A stretch of DNA of 64,000 nucleotides, from contig CAMXIK010000015.1 of the NCBI GenBank assembly GCA_947243855.1, positions 24,207 through 88,206 on the forward strand, read 5' to 3'. Numbering within the stretch: the stretch's first letter is position 1; each line of letters begins with the position of its first letter. The position numbers and the translations under genes are program-made. Origin of the DNA: an uncultured Lachnospiraceae bacterium (GTDB taxonomy: Bacteria; Bacillota; Clostridia; Lachnospirales; Lachnospiraceae). Positions 26,784-35,781 of the stretch are shown here, piece after piece. The notes below the pieces were generated by a model. That model was not told where the DNA came from and made no database searches. It saw only the letters and a list, made by a program, of their open reading frames with translations.

Positions 26784-27596
26784 TCAGCCAATGCTTTTGG
26801 CAATTCTTCCCTCATGGATTCCGCAAGTAACATAATGCTCATATAAAGCTTCTTGATCATACCCCAATGTCTGCCGCAGATCCGGATAACGGTCTGCATA
26901 TGCCATATAGTCAAACTCATCCATAGTTCCAAAAAATGGTACGGCTATCGTCCCCGCGCCGCCAAACCATGGATTCTCGGCGCTTTTATCCGTCGGGTCC
27001 CATATCCTGTAAGGAGAATCCGCTTCGATCCTGACTGCGGACGGTTTTCCCAGTTCCCCGGCCGACTCTGGATCGGAATATACGACTACCGTCGTTCCCG
27101 GCTTGCAGTTATCATAAATCCATTTCGCATCTTCCGCCGCTAATCTGACACAGCCAAGGGACGCGTTTTCTCCCAGTTGATTGTAAGCTTCCCATTCTAA
27201 ACTGTCTGGAGACGCCTCTATGTAGGGTACGGAATGAAACAGTATCTTTCCGTTAAACCGTACGGCGTATCTGCCATAGGTATCGTCCACCATCTTGCGC
27301 CATGTATAATAGTCGGACGTCTGAAACGTTCCTTCCGGCGTTGACGATCCCTCCCGCCCGCAGGAACACACCATGGCTTTTACCGGGGTCTCGGAACCGT
27401 CCTCGCTTTGTTGTTTCACGGTAACACAGTTTAGCGCCCTATTCACATAAACGATATAATCAAGTCCTGCATCCTCTATCACGCTTTCCGTCTGCTCTCC
27501 AGCCAGTTCCTCCGCACTGGCGTCATTGACTGTGCCTGCAAATACTAACATACCTGCGCACAACGCGACCGCAAGTAATCTTCTGTCTTTTCTCAT
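26784..27596 (-). CDS. Secreted L,D-transpeptidase (YkuD domain)
   Basis: The protein has an N-terminal signal peptide (MRKDRRLLAVALCAGMLVFAG, with likely cleavage after DASA) and a YkuD domain at about 40-175. The catalytic region is FHSVPYIE followed by NASLGCVRLAAEDAKWIYD, which contains the SxGCxR motif with the active Cys. The last 90 residues (MDEFDYMAYADRYPDLRQTLGYDQEALYEHY and on) are a repeat-like module often found on secreted clostridial proteins. Such enzymes form 3-3 cross-links in peptidoglycan or attach proteins. A GTG five codons upstream is an alternative start; neither has an ideal ribosome binding site. Confidence 0.88.
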   Translation of the reverse strand: MRKDRRLLAVALCAGMLVFAGTVNDASAEELAGEQTESVIEDAGLDYIVYVNRALNCVTVKQQSEDGSETPVKAMVCSCGREGSSTPEGTFQTSDYYTWRKMVDDTYGRYAVRFNGKILFHSVPYIEASPDSLEWEAYNQLGENASLGCVRLAAEDAKWIYDNCKPGTTVVVYSDPESAGELGKPSAVRIEADSPYRIWDPTDKSAENPWFGGAGTIAVPFFGTMDEFDYMAYADRYPDLRQTLGYDQEALYEHYVTCGIHEGRIAKSIG

Positions 27597-27647
27597 GCTG
27601 TAGCTAAACACCTTTCAATTCTTCTATCGCTGTATTTCATTGTCCTG

Positions 27648-29135
27648 CTATATGCCAAGGAACTGCTTGACTGCCGCCTTCATTTCTGTCTTGTCGCACA
27701 CATGGTCGTGCAGTACCGGCGCTGTCCTGATCTCCTCGATCGCTTTCGGGATCTCCACATTTCCAATTTTGGACAATTCATCCACCAGCTCAAAATCTCC
27801 CATGGCGTCGTACTTCGGGTCAATAGCGTTCATCACGCTTCTGGTAAACTTGAAGGGGCTGGCCGTGGAAGCAATCACCGTCTTTGTCTGATCCTTCGTG
27901 TCGGACACATATTTTTGATACACCGCGCTGGCCACCGCCGTGTGGGTATCCAGCACATAGCCCGTGTTTTCGTACATCTGCCTGATTCTTTCGGCTGTCT
28001 CCTTTTCGTCCGCAAAATTCCCGTAAAAGTCCGTAAGCTGCGCTCTCATCTCTTCCGTGATATCATAACTTCCTTTTTCCGTAAGCGCCGCCATCAACTC
28101 CGCCGTTTTCTTCGCATCGTTCCCTGCAATACGGTAAATCAGCCGCTCTAAGTTACTGGAAATCAAAATATCCATGGAAGGAGAACTGGTAAGCTTAAAC
28201 TCCCGGTTTCTGTCATAATCCCCCGTCTGGAAGAAATCGTAGAGCACTTTATTTTCATTGGACGCGCAGATCAGTCTGCCGATGGGCACGCCCATATTTT
28301 TTGCATAGAAGGCGGCCAGAATATTGCCGAAATTACCAGTGGGAACCACCACATTGATCTTTTCCCCATCCGCGATTTTTTCTTCCTTCAACAGTTTCGC
28401 ATAGGCGTAAACATAGTAAACGACCTGCGGCACCAGACGGCCGATGTTGATAGAATTGGCGGAGGAAAACTGCATGCCGTGCGCCGCTATTTCTTTCGCC
28501 AGCTCCTTGTCGTTAAAAAGCTGCTTTACACCTGTCTGGGCGTCGTCAAAATTACCGTGAATCCCCACAACGAAGGTATTTTCCCCCTTCTGGGTCACCA
28601 TTTGCTTTTCCTGAATCGGGCTGACCCCGTTTTTCGGATAAAAGACGATGATCTTCGTCCCCGCAACGCCTGCAAATCCCGCTAGAGCCGCCTTTCCCGT
28701 ATCGCCGGAAGTAGCCGTTAAAATCACGATCTCCTTATCCGCTTTATTCTTTTTCGCGGCAGTCGTCATCAGATGGGGCAGAATCGACAGCGCCATATCC
28801 TTAAAAGCAATCGTTGCGCCGTGAAACAGCTCCAGATAGTAAGCGCCCTCCGCCTCCACAAGCGGCGCGATTTCCTCCGTATCAAACTTGGAATCATAAG
28901 CCCGCGCAATACAGCCCTTAAGCTCCTCCTCCGAAAAGTCCGTCAGCAAAAGCTTCATGACCTCGTAAGCCGTCTCCTGATAACTTTTATCCGCCATCTC
29001 CCGCATCGAAAGCGGAAGCGCTGGAATATGATCCGGCACAAAAAGGCCGCCGTCTTCGGACAAGCCCTGTAAAATTGCCTGCGACGCCGTAATCTTTCTG
29101 CCGCTGTCTCTGGTACTGCTGTATAAAACTTCCAT
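27648..29135 (-). CDS. thrC: Threonine synthase
   Basis: ThrC converts O-phosphohomoserine to threonine with pyridoxal phosphate. About 495 residues from MEVLYSSTRDSG. Signatures: LFHGATIAFKDMALSILPHLM, in which the Lys binds PLP; ILTATSGDTGKAALAGFAG; VVPTGNFGNILAAFYAKNMG; and the C-terminal DTHTAVASAVYQKY. The length matches the longer threonine synthase group of enterobacteria and clostridia. The start is ambiguous: another ATG four codons upstream (29147) has AAAGG only one base away. No hom or thrB is adjacent. Confidence 0.93.
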   Translation of the reverse strand: MEVLYSSTRDSGRKITASQAILQGLSEDGGLFVPDHIPALPLSMREMADKSYQETAYEVMKLLLTDFSEEELKGCIARAYDSKFDTEEIAPLVEAEGAYYLELFHGATIAFKDMALSILPHLMTTAAKKNKADKEIVILTATSGDTGKAALAGFAGVAGTKIIVFYPKNGVSPIQEKQMVTQKGENTFVVGIHGNFDDAQTGVKQLFNDKELAKEIAAHGMQFSSANSINIGRLVPQVVYYVYAYAKLLKEEKIADGEKINVVVPTGNFGNILAAFYAKNMGVPIGRLICASNENKVLYDFFQTGDYDRNREFKLTSSPSMDILISSNLERLIYRIAGNDAKKTAELMAALTEKGSYDITEEMRAQLTDFYGNFADEKETAERIRQMYENTGYVLDTHTAVASAVYQKYVSDTKDQTKTVIASTASPFKFTRSVMNAIDPKYDAMGDFELVDELSKIGNVEIPKAIEEIRTAPVLHDHVCDKTEMKAAVKQFLGI

Positions 29136-29255
29136 CCTTTTAACCATGCCTTTCTTTTGCACGCATTTATCCCGCAGTGCACCGCTCGGAAAACCTGCAC
29201 TGCTCATTGCCAACGCGCAAATTATAGCACAGTTTTTTTACCCACGCAAGAAAAC

Positions 29256-29876
29256 CTACAAAAAGAACTCATGATTTCCATAGGAAAAAAGTCTGGTCAG
29301 TTTCCTGTCAAACCACTTTAGTTTGTCCGAGTCGGCCTTCTCGCGGGCACAGAAATACAACGCCCCCTGAGAAATGTCTTCTCCATACAGGGCGCGCTCC
29401 ACCGCCGCCTTCGTGTCCTCGCTGACACGGACATTCTGAAATCTACCGTCCACGGTGGGCGAAAACTGGGCAATCCCCTTGTCTCTTTGCATCACTACCT
29501 CGCACACCGTATTCGGAAACAGCTCGTTGTTCACTCTGTTTAAGACCACATTGGCCACCAGAAGCTTTCCATCCTGATCCTCGCCGCCTGCTTCCGCTTC
29601 CACAATCCGAAGAAGCGCATCATAGTCCTTGTCCGACAATTGATACTTCTTCGTCTGTTCCAATACCTCATAATCCACAACCCTCTGGCCGGAGGACACG
29701 CTTCCTAACATTTCCACAAAGCTCTCTTTGTCCTCCTCCATCGAAGCGTCCAGATATTCGATGCGAAAAGCAGGCTTGGCCGATATTCGATCAATTTTTA
29801 GTTCCCTGACGCACAGCCACGACGAGACGATCGTCATCCCCGTAAGCAGGAAACACGCGATATATTTCCTATACAT
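29256..29876 (-). CDS. Cell wall hydrolase of the SleB type, membrane anchored
   Basis: The 206-residue protein begins at ATG 29876 with GGAGG six bases away. A single hydrophobic segment (about 5-22) serves as signal or anchor. The Hydrolase_2 (SleB) domain covers about 80-205: YDALLRIVEAEAGGEDQDGKLLVANVVLNRV, with the conserved catalytic Glu region, then QFSPTVDGRF and GALYFCAREKAD. SleB-like enzymes are lytic transglycosylases, known from spore cortex germination; vegetative paralogues are common. It is a single gene. Confidence 0.9.
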   Translation of the reverse strand: MYRKYIACFLLTGMTIVSSWLCVRELKIDRISAKPAFRIEYLDASMEEDKESFVEMLGSVSSGQRVVDYEVLEQTKKYQLSDKDYDALLRIVEAEAGGEDQDGKLLVANVVLNRVNNELFPNTVCEVVMQRDKGIAQFSPTVDGRFQNVRVSEDTKAAVERALYGEDISQGALYFCAREKADSDKLKWFDRKLTRLFSYGNHEFFL

Positions 29877-30016
29877 TTTTTCCTCCATGTCAAAGCAGTT
29901 ACCTGCGACGACACGCGCCGGAAACCGCAAGTTCCGAATCTCCGGCTGCGATTAAGGCATATTCTGCCAACTCCTTATATAGATTTTATGCAGAAAGAAG
30001 GAAAAATATTTCAGAA

Positions 30017-30045
30017 TTTGTTTTTTTTCTCAAAAATGGTACAAT
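30017..30045 (+). promoter_or_regulatory. Promoter of the HNH/AP2-like gene
   Basis: TTTGTT (30017-30022), a 17-bp spacer and TACAAT (30040-30045), about 30 bp before the ATG at 30077. A further TATGCAGA-like box lies about 30 bp upstream. Confidence 0.5.
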
Positions 30046-30076
30046 AAGAAAAAGAAAAAGGAAAGGACAGTCTTCC

Positions 30077-30874
30077 ATGAATCAGCCATTAGCGGGCGTT
30101 TACACGGCAAAACGCAAAGATGGTTCCACGTATTTCCGCGCCTCGTTAACTTATCGCAATAAACACATCAGTCTTGGCAGTCATACGGAAAAAGAAAAAG
30201 CGCACGAGATCTACTGTACCGCCTCTGCGCTCTTAAAAGACCCCTCCCTGCGGCTGGAAGATTATCCGGCGGACTCTCCTCTCTCCTTCGCCAAATGGGT
30301 CTGTCTCGTTAATTTCCGGGACAACGGCATCTATCTTTCCTCGCCTATTTATATCCGCCCCCGGTTTTTTTATTACTATTTTTCACCAAACGATTATTTT
30401 ATCTTTGATAAAGACGACCTGTTCTACTACTCTTCCCGTAAAATTTCCAGACGCGGCGGCCATTACTTCGTAGCGGACTACGGGATGCAGGTCAACATCA
30501 TGAGCCGTTACGGCATCAAAAACTATGCCGTGGAGGGACGGGATTACCGTTTCATCAACGGCAGCCGCAACGATCTTCGCTATGAAAACATTGAAGTCAT
30601 CAATAAATTCCACGGCGTAAACGCCATACAGGAAAAGGGACGTACCCTCTACCAAGTAAAAATCCACGTAAAAGGCTATGTCAATGTGGGCACTTACGCC
30701 TCCGAAGCGGAAGCAGCCGTCGCTTACAACAAAGCCATCGACCTGTTAAAAAAAGCCGGCATAGACAAGGCCTACACCCCCAATTATATGGAAGGGATAT
30801 CGCCCGACGTCTACGCCGACCTCTATCGTTCTGTTCAGGTAGCCCCAAGCCTTCTGCGCTACCGTTCCGAGTAA
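30077..30874 (+). CDS. Protein with two AP2-like domains flanking a degenerate HNH core
   Basis: The 265-residue protein resembles phage-type HNH/AP2 homing endonucleases. Residues about 5-55 (AGVYTAKRKDGSTYFRASL, ISLGSHTEKEKAHEIYCTA) look like one AP2-like DNA-binding unit, and about 180-225 (YQVKIHVKGYVNVGTYASE, AEAAVAYNKAIDLL) like a second. Between them, YRFINGSRNDLRYENIEVIN aligns with the HNH pattern (H-I-D-G-x-x-x-N-N-R-x-x-N-L), but the nuclease His is Phe and the Asp is Asn. This suggests a DNA-binding protein that has lost cutting activity, perhaps a domesticated regulator. It converges with the GH25 gene with a 16-bp overlap. Confidence 0.65.
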   Translation: MNQPLAGVYTAKRKDGSTYFRASLTYRNKHISLGSHTEKEKAHEIYCTASALLKDPSLRLEDYPADSPLSFAKWVCLVNFRDNGIYLSSPIYIRPRFFYYYFSPNDYFIFDKDDLFYYSSRKISRRGGHYFVADYGMQVNIMSRYGIKNYAVEGRDYRFINGSRNDLRYENIEVINKFHGVNAIQEKGRTLYQVKIHVKGYVNVGTYASEAEAAVAYNKAIDLLKKAGIDKAYTPNYMEGISPDVYADLYRSVQVAPSLLRYRSE

Positions 30875-32049
30875 TTGACAAAACAGATATTTAAGTCTGC
30901 TCCGCCGTCTATTCCGTTTACCACGCCGTCCGTATTGTACTGCCACATGGCATACCGGTAAGGATAATCGGGGATTTCCTCTTCTTGGGAAAGCCATACG
31001 TCGTAATCTTGCAGCTTCGTCATATCGATCTCTTTGATCAGCCACTCTTTATCCCCATAAATCATAGGCACGTAGCCTGCCGCCCGAATCCCTTCCAAGA
31101 AAGAAGTGGTCACTGTGGTTTTATCTTCCCGGCTCAGTCCTTCAATCCGCGATTTATCGTTTGATACAAAACCCATATTAAAGGCCACCGGATATTTGAC
31201 ATGAGCCCTGTAAGGTTCCAGATTCTGCGCCACAAAGTTAGCCTCCTGAACGGCCTCGTCCGGCGTAATGGCTTGGGAATAAAAGTAAATCCCTACGTCA
31301 AGCTGGGCTTCGATGGCGCCTTCTATATTTTCCTTAAAATTCTCATCCAGCGTGATCTGGCCTGTGCTGTAACCGCGGCTTCCCAGACGGATCATCACAT
31401 AATCCACCCCTGCCGCTTTAATTCTCGGAAAGGAAACCTTTCCCGTGTGCTTGGAGATGTCCACGCCCACATAGGAAGTCTTTCTGCCGTTCTCCATATA
31501 CCGTTTCAGTCCGGCCTTATCCTCCATCTTCGTGAAATCAAAGGTATTCTTTGTGAGATAGGGACTGATCAGCACCCACTCCTCCGTGCCGTCGCGGTTT
31601 GTAATCAGGGTATGCTTGCCGTCCGTAGCCGGGTCGTTCTGTGCTTCCTCTTCCTTCTGCCGCTCTTCTTCCATCTCACGCTCCAGCTTCTCCGTAAACG
31701 GGTTCTTGGAGGTCTCTGCCCCCGACCCTTCCGCAGCAGCTTCCTCCAGATTCTCTTCCTCCTTCGGATACATGTCCCAGAAGTCGAGGTCTTCCGCCCG
31801 AAGCTTCGGCTTTTCCCCCGCTTCTTCTCCTTCCAAAGCTTCTCCCGCCGCAAGCTCCTTTGCCTGCGTTTCCTCCTCTTTCTGCTCCTGTACTTCCTGT
31901 AAATACTCGCTGCCGCCGCGCTTTCTATCGTTGCCATTAAATACGGCAAACAAAACGATCAAAACGAAAGCCGTCACGCCGATTACCATATAGATCACGG
32001 AGGGCCCTATGCCCCCTCCTCCCATTTCCTCTTCACCGGGTAATTTCAT
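30859..32049 (-). CDS. Membrane-anchored GH25 (lysozyme-like) protein lacking catalytic acids
   Basis: The 396-residue protein has one membrane segment at about 18-39, then an acidic, Glu-rich linker (about 45-150) and a GH25 domain (about 190-390: YVGVDISKHTGKVSFPRIKA, VDYVMIRLGSRGY, GIYFYSQAITPDEAVQEANF, YAMWQYNTDGVVNGIDG). In active GH25 muramidases the strand after YPV reads D-x-E, supplying the catalytic acids. Here it reads YPVAFNMGF, with Asn and Gly, which I checked on the nucleotide sequence. The first Asp (GVDISKH) is kept. Hydrolysis is therefore doubtful and a peptidoglycan-binding role is more likely. Confidence 0.88.
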   Translation of the reverse strand: MKLPGEEEMGGGGIGPSVIYMVIGVTAFVLIVLFAVFNGNDRKRGGSEYLQEVQEQKEEETQAKELAAGEALEGEEAGEKPKLRAEDLDFWDMYPKEEENLEEAAAEGSGAETSKNPFTEKLEREMEEERQKEEEAQNDPATDGKHTLITNRDGTEEWVLISPYLTKNTFDFTKMEDKAGLKRYMENGRKTSYVGVDISKHTGKVSFPRIKAAGVDYVMIRLGSRGYSTGQITLDENFKENIEGAIEAQLDVGIYFYSQAITPDEAVQEANFVAQNLEPYRAHVKYPVAFNMGFVSNDKSRIEGLSREDKTTVTTSFLEGIRAAGYVPMIYGDKEWLIKEIDMTKLQDYDVWLSQEEEIPDYPYRYAMWQYNTDGVVNGIDGGADLNICFVNYSER

Positions 32050-32165
32050 GACAAACGCATCCCTCTTTCCTGCAAACCAAAACTTATTTTTCTTCTTTGG
32101 AGATCATATCATGTTCTGTCGAAATTGGCAATGGCATGGAGGAACTGCCGCGCTTGTCCTCTTCT

Positions 32166-34148
32166 CTACAGCAGCGTATCGTCTCGCAGTATTTCCTGCA
32201 AATCGCATTGTAAAAGGCGCTTTCCGCCCATATAATAGGCAAGCGAGACAAATCCCGCTGTAACGGCGGCAAACAGTAAAATGGGGAAAATTGGAGCCTC
32301 CCGCCAAAATACTGCCGGCTCTAAATAGCTTGCCGTCACACAAAACTGCGCAAACAGCGCCGTAAGAGGGAGCGTAATCAAAAACGGCCTCCCGGCAGTC
32401 ACAAAGGCTTCGATGCAAAATAGCTTTCTCATTTCCCGCGGCGTCAATCCGATCGACAGATATCTCGCAAATTCCCGTTTTCTCTGATGGAGAAATCCCA
32501 GCGTATTCCCAAAAACGTTGGCGATTCCAATCAGGGCAAGCAGCGCGCAGAAAGCCCCTGAAATCACCTTCATTCCCAGCATCAAATTATCGTTTGCAAG
32601 CCTTTCCTGTATACGGTTTTCACTGACAGCTTCATATTGGGGAAAGACAATTTTACCGATCTCTTTTTCCAAACTGTCGAGCTGCAAAAGCCCGTCTCCC
32701 TCCTTTGCCAAAATACGGATATAACTGTCTGGTTCCGCTTCCCCAATCTGCCCTGCCTTTTCCTTCCAGAGCTTGAGCGGCATAAAAAAGACGAGCGCAT
32801 AATCCTGATATTCCTCCCGCAGCGCGGGGACAGTCTGCGTGTAAGCCAAAACTGGAATTTCTATTCCAGTCTCATTTTCACCGTCCGGACAAAGAAAAGC
32901 AGTCTGGCTGTCCTCCTTCACAAAAGGCACATAAGCGGGATAGCGGAAATTACTGTGAATGCTGTCCCAAATTTGATTGAGCGCCACCGCTCCCCCAAGA
33001 CCCGGCTCCGCGCCAATCTGCGAGCAGAACCTTAAGAAGCTGTCGTCATCCAAAATAACGATAGGCGCATCGACCCGGAACTTCCCTTCTGTTTCCGTCT
33101 GTCCTGAAACTGCCCCAAAACCGCCCAGCGCCGCCAATTCGCCGCTTTGTAATTCTGCTGGCAGAACCATCGCCGCCTGCGCCTTTTGATACACCGTCAT
33201 ATCAGACACACCCGAAACCGCCTGCAGTTCTTCTGTCAACCCAAAGTCCGCTATTTCCGTATTCTTTACCGTCACCATGATATCCCAGACATCCTGATAC
33301 CGCTCAAAATAGGTGTATCGGGTGCTGATATCGCCCAGCGTAGTAAGCACAAGCATGATGCAGAACCCTAAAAAGGACAACAATAAAGAAAACGTGGAGA
33401 TCCGCAGCGATTTTCTCTGGGCTTTCAGAGCGTTTCCGGCAAGCTCCCCTTCCATGCCAAACAGCCCGGCCAGCATTCGGGAATGTTTCCTTTTTTTCAT
33501 CTGGAAACCGCCCGCATCCCGGATCGCCTCAAGGGGCGTCATTTTGCTCAGTTTCCTTGCAGGTATCCAAGCGGAAACCAATACGGTAAACCCAGAAAGT
33601 AAAATCGTAAAGGCAAACAACAGCGGATGATAGCGAAAGACCGCCTGATGCCGTCCCGCCACATCAGCGGCAAACAAATTCACTGCCCCGACCGCACCCC
33701 AGCCAATTACGATACCGATAAGCGCGCCAAGGCTCATCGGCAGCAGGCTCAAAACCGCCGCTTCCTGCAGCAGACACACCCTGATCTGACGCGGCGTGGC
33801 TCCGATGCTCGACAAAATACCGAATTGATGGATTCTGGCATTCATAGACACTTCAAAGGAATTACGGATTATAAAAATCAATGACAGCACGACAATCGCT
33901 AAGACCGCCAAATACATCATGAGCAGCATGGGCATCGCCCCGTTTTGCAAATCGTTAGCGGGACTGCTGCGCCATTCGCCCTCCTCCAACGCGACTTTCT
34001 CCACTTCATAAACCCATAAATTATAAGCTATGACGCACAGCAGGGATAAAAACATCGTGGCCGCCAGAGCCGCCGCCATAACAGACCTCCCGGAAGCGCG
34101 GTTGTTTTTGAGATAGCTCCTAGAATAATCCTTCCACATCCCGCTCAC
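32166..34148 (-). CDS. FtsX-family ABC transporter permease
   Basis: The 660-residue permease has an N-terminal membrane segment (about 24-45), a three-segment FtsX core (about 75-205) with FGILSSIGATPRQIRVCLLQEA, a further segment at about 250-275, a large outside domain (about 280-520) and a final three-segment core (about 525-645) with RKREFARYLSIGLTPREMRKL. Its start overlaps the ATPase stop (ATGA). With that ATPase and the kinase/regulator pair it forms a Bce-like set, probably exporting or releasing a membrane-active peptide. The substrate is unknown. Confidence 0.92.
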   Translation of the reverse strand: MSGMWKDYSRSYLKNNRASGRSVMAAALAATMFLSLLCVIAYNLWVYEVEKVALEEGEWRSSPANDLQNGAMPMLLMMYLAVLAIVVLSLIFIIRNSFEVSMNARIHQFGILSSIGATPRQIRVCLLQEAAVLSLLPMSLGALIGIVIGWGAVGAVNLFAADVAGRHQAVFRYHPLLFAFTILLSGFTVLVSAWIPARKLSKMTPLEAIRDAGGFQMKKRKHSRMLAGLFGMEGELAGNALKAQRKSLRISTFSLLLSFLGFCIMLVLTTLGDISTRYTYFERYQDVWDIMVTVKNTEIADFGLTEELQAVSGVSDMTVYQKAQAAMVLPAELQSGELAALGGFGAVSGQTETEGKFRVDAPIVILDDDSFLRFCSQIGAEPGLGGAVALNQIWDSIHSNFRYPAYVPFVKEDSQTAFLCPDGENETGIEIPVLAYTQTVPALREEYQDYALVFFMPLKLWKEKAGQIGEAEPDSYIRILAKEGDGLLQLDSLEKEIGKIVFPQYEAVSENRIQERLANDNLMLGMKVISGAFCALLALIGIANVFGNTLGFLHQRKREFARYLSIGLTPREMRKLFCIEAFVTAGRPFLITLPLTALFAQFCVTASYLEPAVFWREAPIFPILLFAAVTAGFVSLAYYMGGKRLLQCDLQEILRDDTLL

Positions 34149-34825
34149 CTCCGTTTCTGATCGCTGATAATTTGTCCGTCTTCTATGGTCACAATACGGT
34201 CGGCTTCCAACGCAATTTTTTCATCATGCGTGATCAAAAGAATGGTCTGCTTCCAGTTCCGGTTCGACAGCTTTAACAGATCCATAATTTCCCTCGCGTT
34301 TCTCCGATCAAGATTTCCGGTCGGTTCATCGGCAAAAAGAATCGCCGGACGGTAAATCAAAGACCTAGCGATCGCCGCTCTCTGCTGTTGTCCCCCCGAC
34401 AACTGGCTCGGCATATGCTCCATTTTATCCGCGATCCCCAGTGCGCTTACAATCGTTTCCAAATAAGCCGCATCCGGCTTTCGTTTGTCCAAAAGCATCG
34501 GCATCAGAATATTTTTTTCCACGGTCAACGTCGGAATCAAATTATAAAACTGATAGATCAATCCTACTTTTCTTCTTCTGAAAATAGCGGCTTCTGCGGC
34601 ATTCAGTTTGCCAAGCTCAACGCCGTCCACCGTCACGGAGCCTCTTGTAGGCTTGTCCACGCTTCCGAGAATATGCAGGAGCGTCGACTTGCCTGAGCCG
34701 GACGCCCCGACGATCGCCACAAACTCTCCCTTTTCCACAGATAAATCGACGCCCTTCAAAGCGGCAACCTGATTTTCCCCTTTTCCGAACACTTTTTCAA
34801 CGCCTTCGCATCTGAGTATTTCCAT
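34145..34825 (-). CDS. ABC transporter ATP-binding protein (MacB/LolD type)
   Basis: The 226-residue ATPase has Walker [12 protein letters not shown], a Q-loop in GLIYQFYNLIPTLTVEKN, signature LSGGQQQRAAIARS, Walker [15 protein letters not shown] and switch His in LLITHDEK. It is the partner of the permease that starts within its last codon. It has an AAGGAGG site and follows the histidine kinase by 56 bp; the gap carries a promoter-like TAAAAT and direct repeats. Confidence 0.94.
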   Translation of the reverse strand: MEILRCEGVEKVFGKGENQVAALKGVDLSVEKGEFVAIVGASGSGKSTLLHILGSVDKPTRGSVTVDGVELGKLNAAEAAIFRRRKVGLIYQFYNLIPTLTVEKNILMPMLLDKRKPDAAYLETIVSALGIADKMEHMPSQLSGGQQQRAAIARSLIYRPAILFADEPTGNLDRRNAREIMDLLKLSNRNWKQTILLITHDEKIALEADRIVTIEDGQIISDQKRR

Positions 34826-34857
34826 ATTGTCAATTCCTCCTTTTTTCCTTTGCGGCT

Positions 34858-34889
34858 ATTTTAGCAGAGGAAAGTGACATTTCAGTGAC
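34858..34889 (-). promoter_or_regulatory. Candidate operator/promoter before the second ABC module
   Basis: On the minus strand GTCACT occurs twice, 11 bp apart (34884-34889 and 34873-34878), overlapping the kinase stop codon. TAAAAT (34858-34863) follows as a possible -10. Direct half-sites one helical turn apart over the -35 region are typical for OmpR-type regulators. Confidence 0.45.
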
Positions 34890-35781
34890 TATAGAAACAC
34901 AGTTCAAAACAAGCGCCGCCCTCCGGTAAATTGTACGCGCGAAGAATCCCGTTCTGCATTTCCACAACTTCCTTTGCAATCGAAAGCCCGATTCCGACCC
35001 CTTTATTCTTGACCCGTTTTCCGCGATAAAACCGCTCAAACAAATGAGGCAGATCCTCTTTTAAGAAGCCTTCCCCCTCATCCCATATCCGAATCTGCGT
35101 ATAGAGCGGGTTCTCTTCATAAAAGCAGTGTACCGTCGTGCCCGTTTCGGCAGCCTCCAAGCAGTTCTTCATCAGATTGATAACCGCCTCCATCGTCCAT
35201 TCCAAATCCGCATTGATCTTTGCCTCTCCCATTTCCGGAACATCGATCGCAATGCCTTTTTTGACGGACAGCTCATATAAATTATCCGCCGCCATCATAA
35301 GCAGGGTAAAGACGTCTGTTGGTTTCCTATCAAGGGCAAGCGTTCCCGAATCAATGCGGGATAAGAGCAACAGCGACTCCTCCAAACGCATAAGCCTTCC
35401 GATCTGACGCTCTATCCTCGAAGCATAGGGTTCCCCCATCTCTTCCTTCGCCATCTGGACGGACAACGAAATAGCTGTAATCGGCGTTTTGAGCTGATGA
35501 GCTATGTTAGAGAGATTTTCCGCAAAACAGTTTCTCTGCATAAGCGCGGCGTCCCTTGTCTGGTAAAGCGTGGTTACCGTTTTATAAATCTCATCCTGCA
35601 ATTTGGAAAGTTCATCCTCCGAAGCTTCCATCAAAAGACCCTGACCGCCGGTATTGATCTTCTCCATATAACCGATTAATCGTTTAACGCGGGCGTCCGA
35701 TTTCTTACGCCAATCGTAAAAAAGGAGAAAGCACAAGACGCCGCCAGTGATCAATCCCCCAAAATAAATACCTATGTTCAC
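34882..35781 (-). CDS. Sensor histidine kinase with a minimal N-terminal sensor
   Basis: The 299-residue kinase has a single clear membrane segment (3-22) and essentially no outside domain. A cytoplasmic linker is followed by the H-box NIAHQLKTPITAI with H95, N-box VINLMKNCLEAA, G1 WDEGEGFLKEDLPHLF and G2 GVGIGLSIAKEV. Without a sensor domain it probably takes its signal through the adjacent FtsX-type transporter, as established for Bce systems. Its start overlaps the regulator stop (ATGA). Confidence 0.92.
   Translation of the reverse strand: MNIGIYFGGLITGGVLCFLLFYDWRKKSDARVKRLIGYMEKINTGGQGLLMEASEDELSKLQDEIYKTVTTLYQTRDAALMQRNCFAENLSNIAHQLKTPITAISLSVQMAKEEMGEPYASRIERQIGRLMRLEESLLLLSRIDSGTLALDRKPTDVFTLLMMAADNLYELSVKKGIAIDVPEMGEAKINADLEWTMEAVINLMKNCLEAAETGTTVHCFYEENPLYTQIRIWDEGEGFLKEDLPHLFERFYRGKRVKNKGVGIGLSIAKEVVEMQNGILRAYNLPEGGACFELCFYSH

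Noticed and set aside
29980..30000. TATGCAGA-like box near 29990 as a proven member of the 18985-19071 operator family
   Set aside because: A single 8-bp match can occur by chance in 64 kb, so it is mentioned only as a hint.
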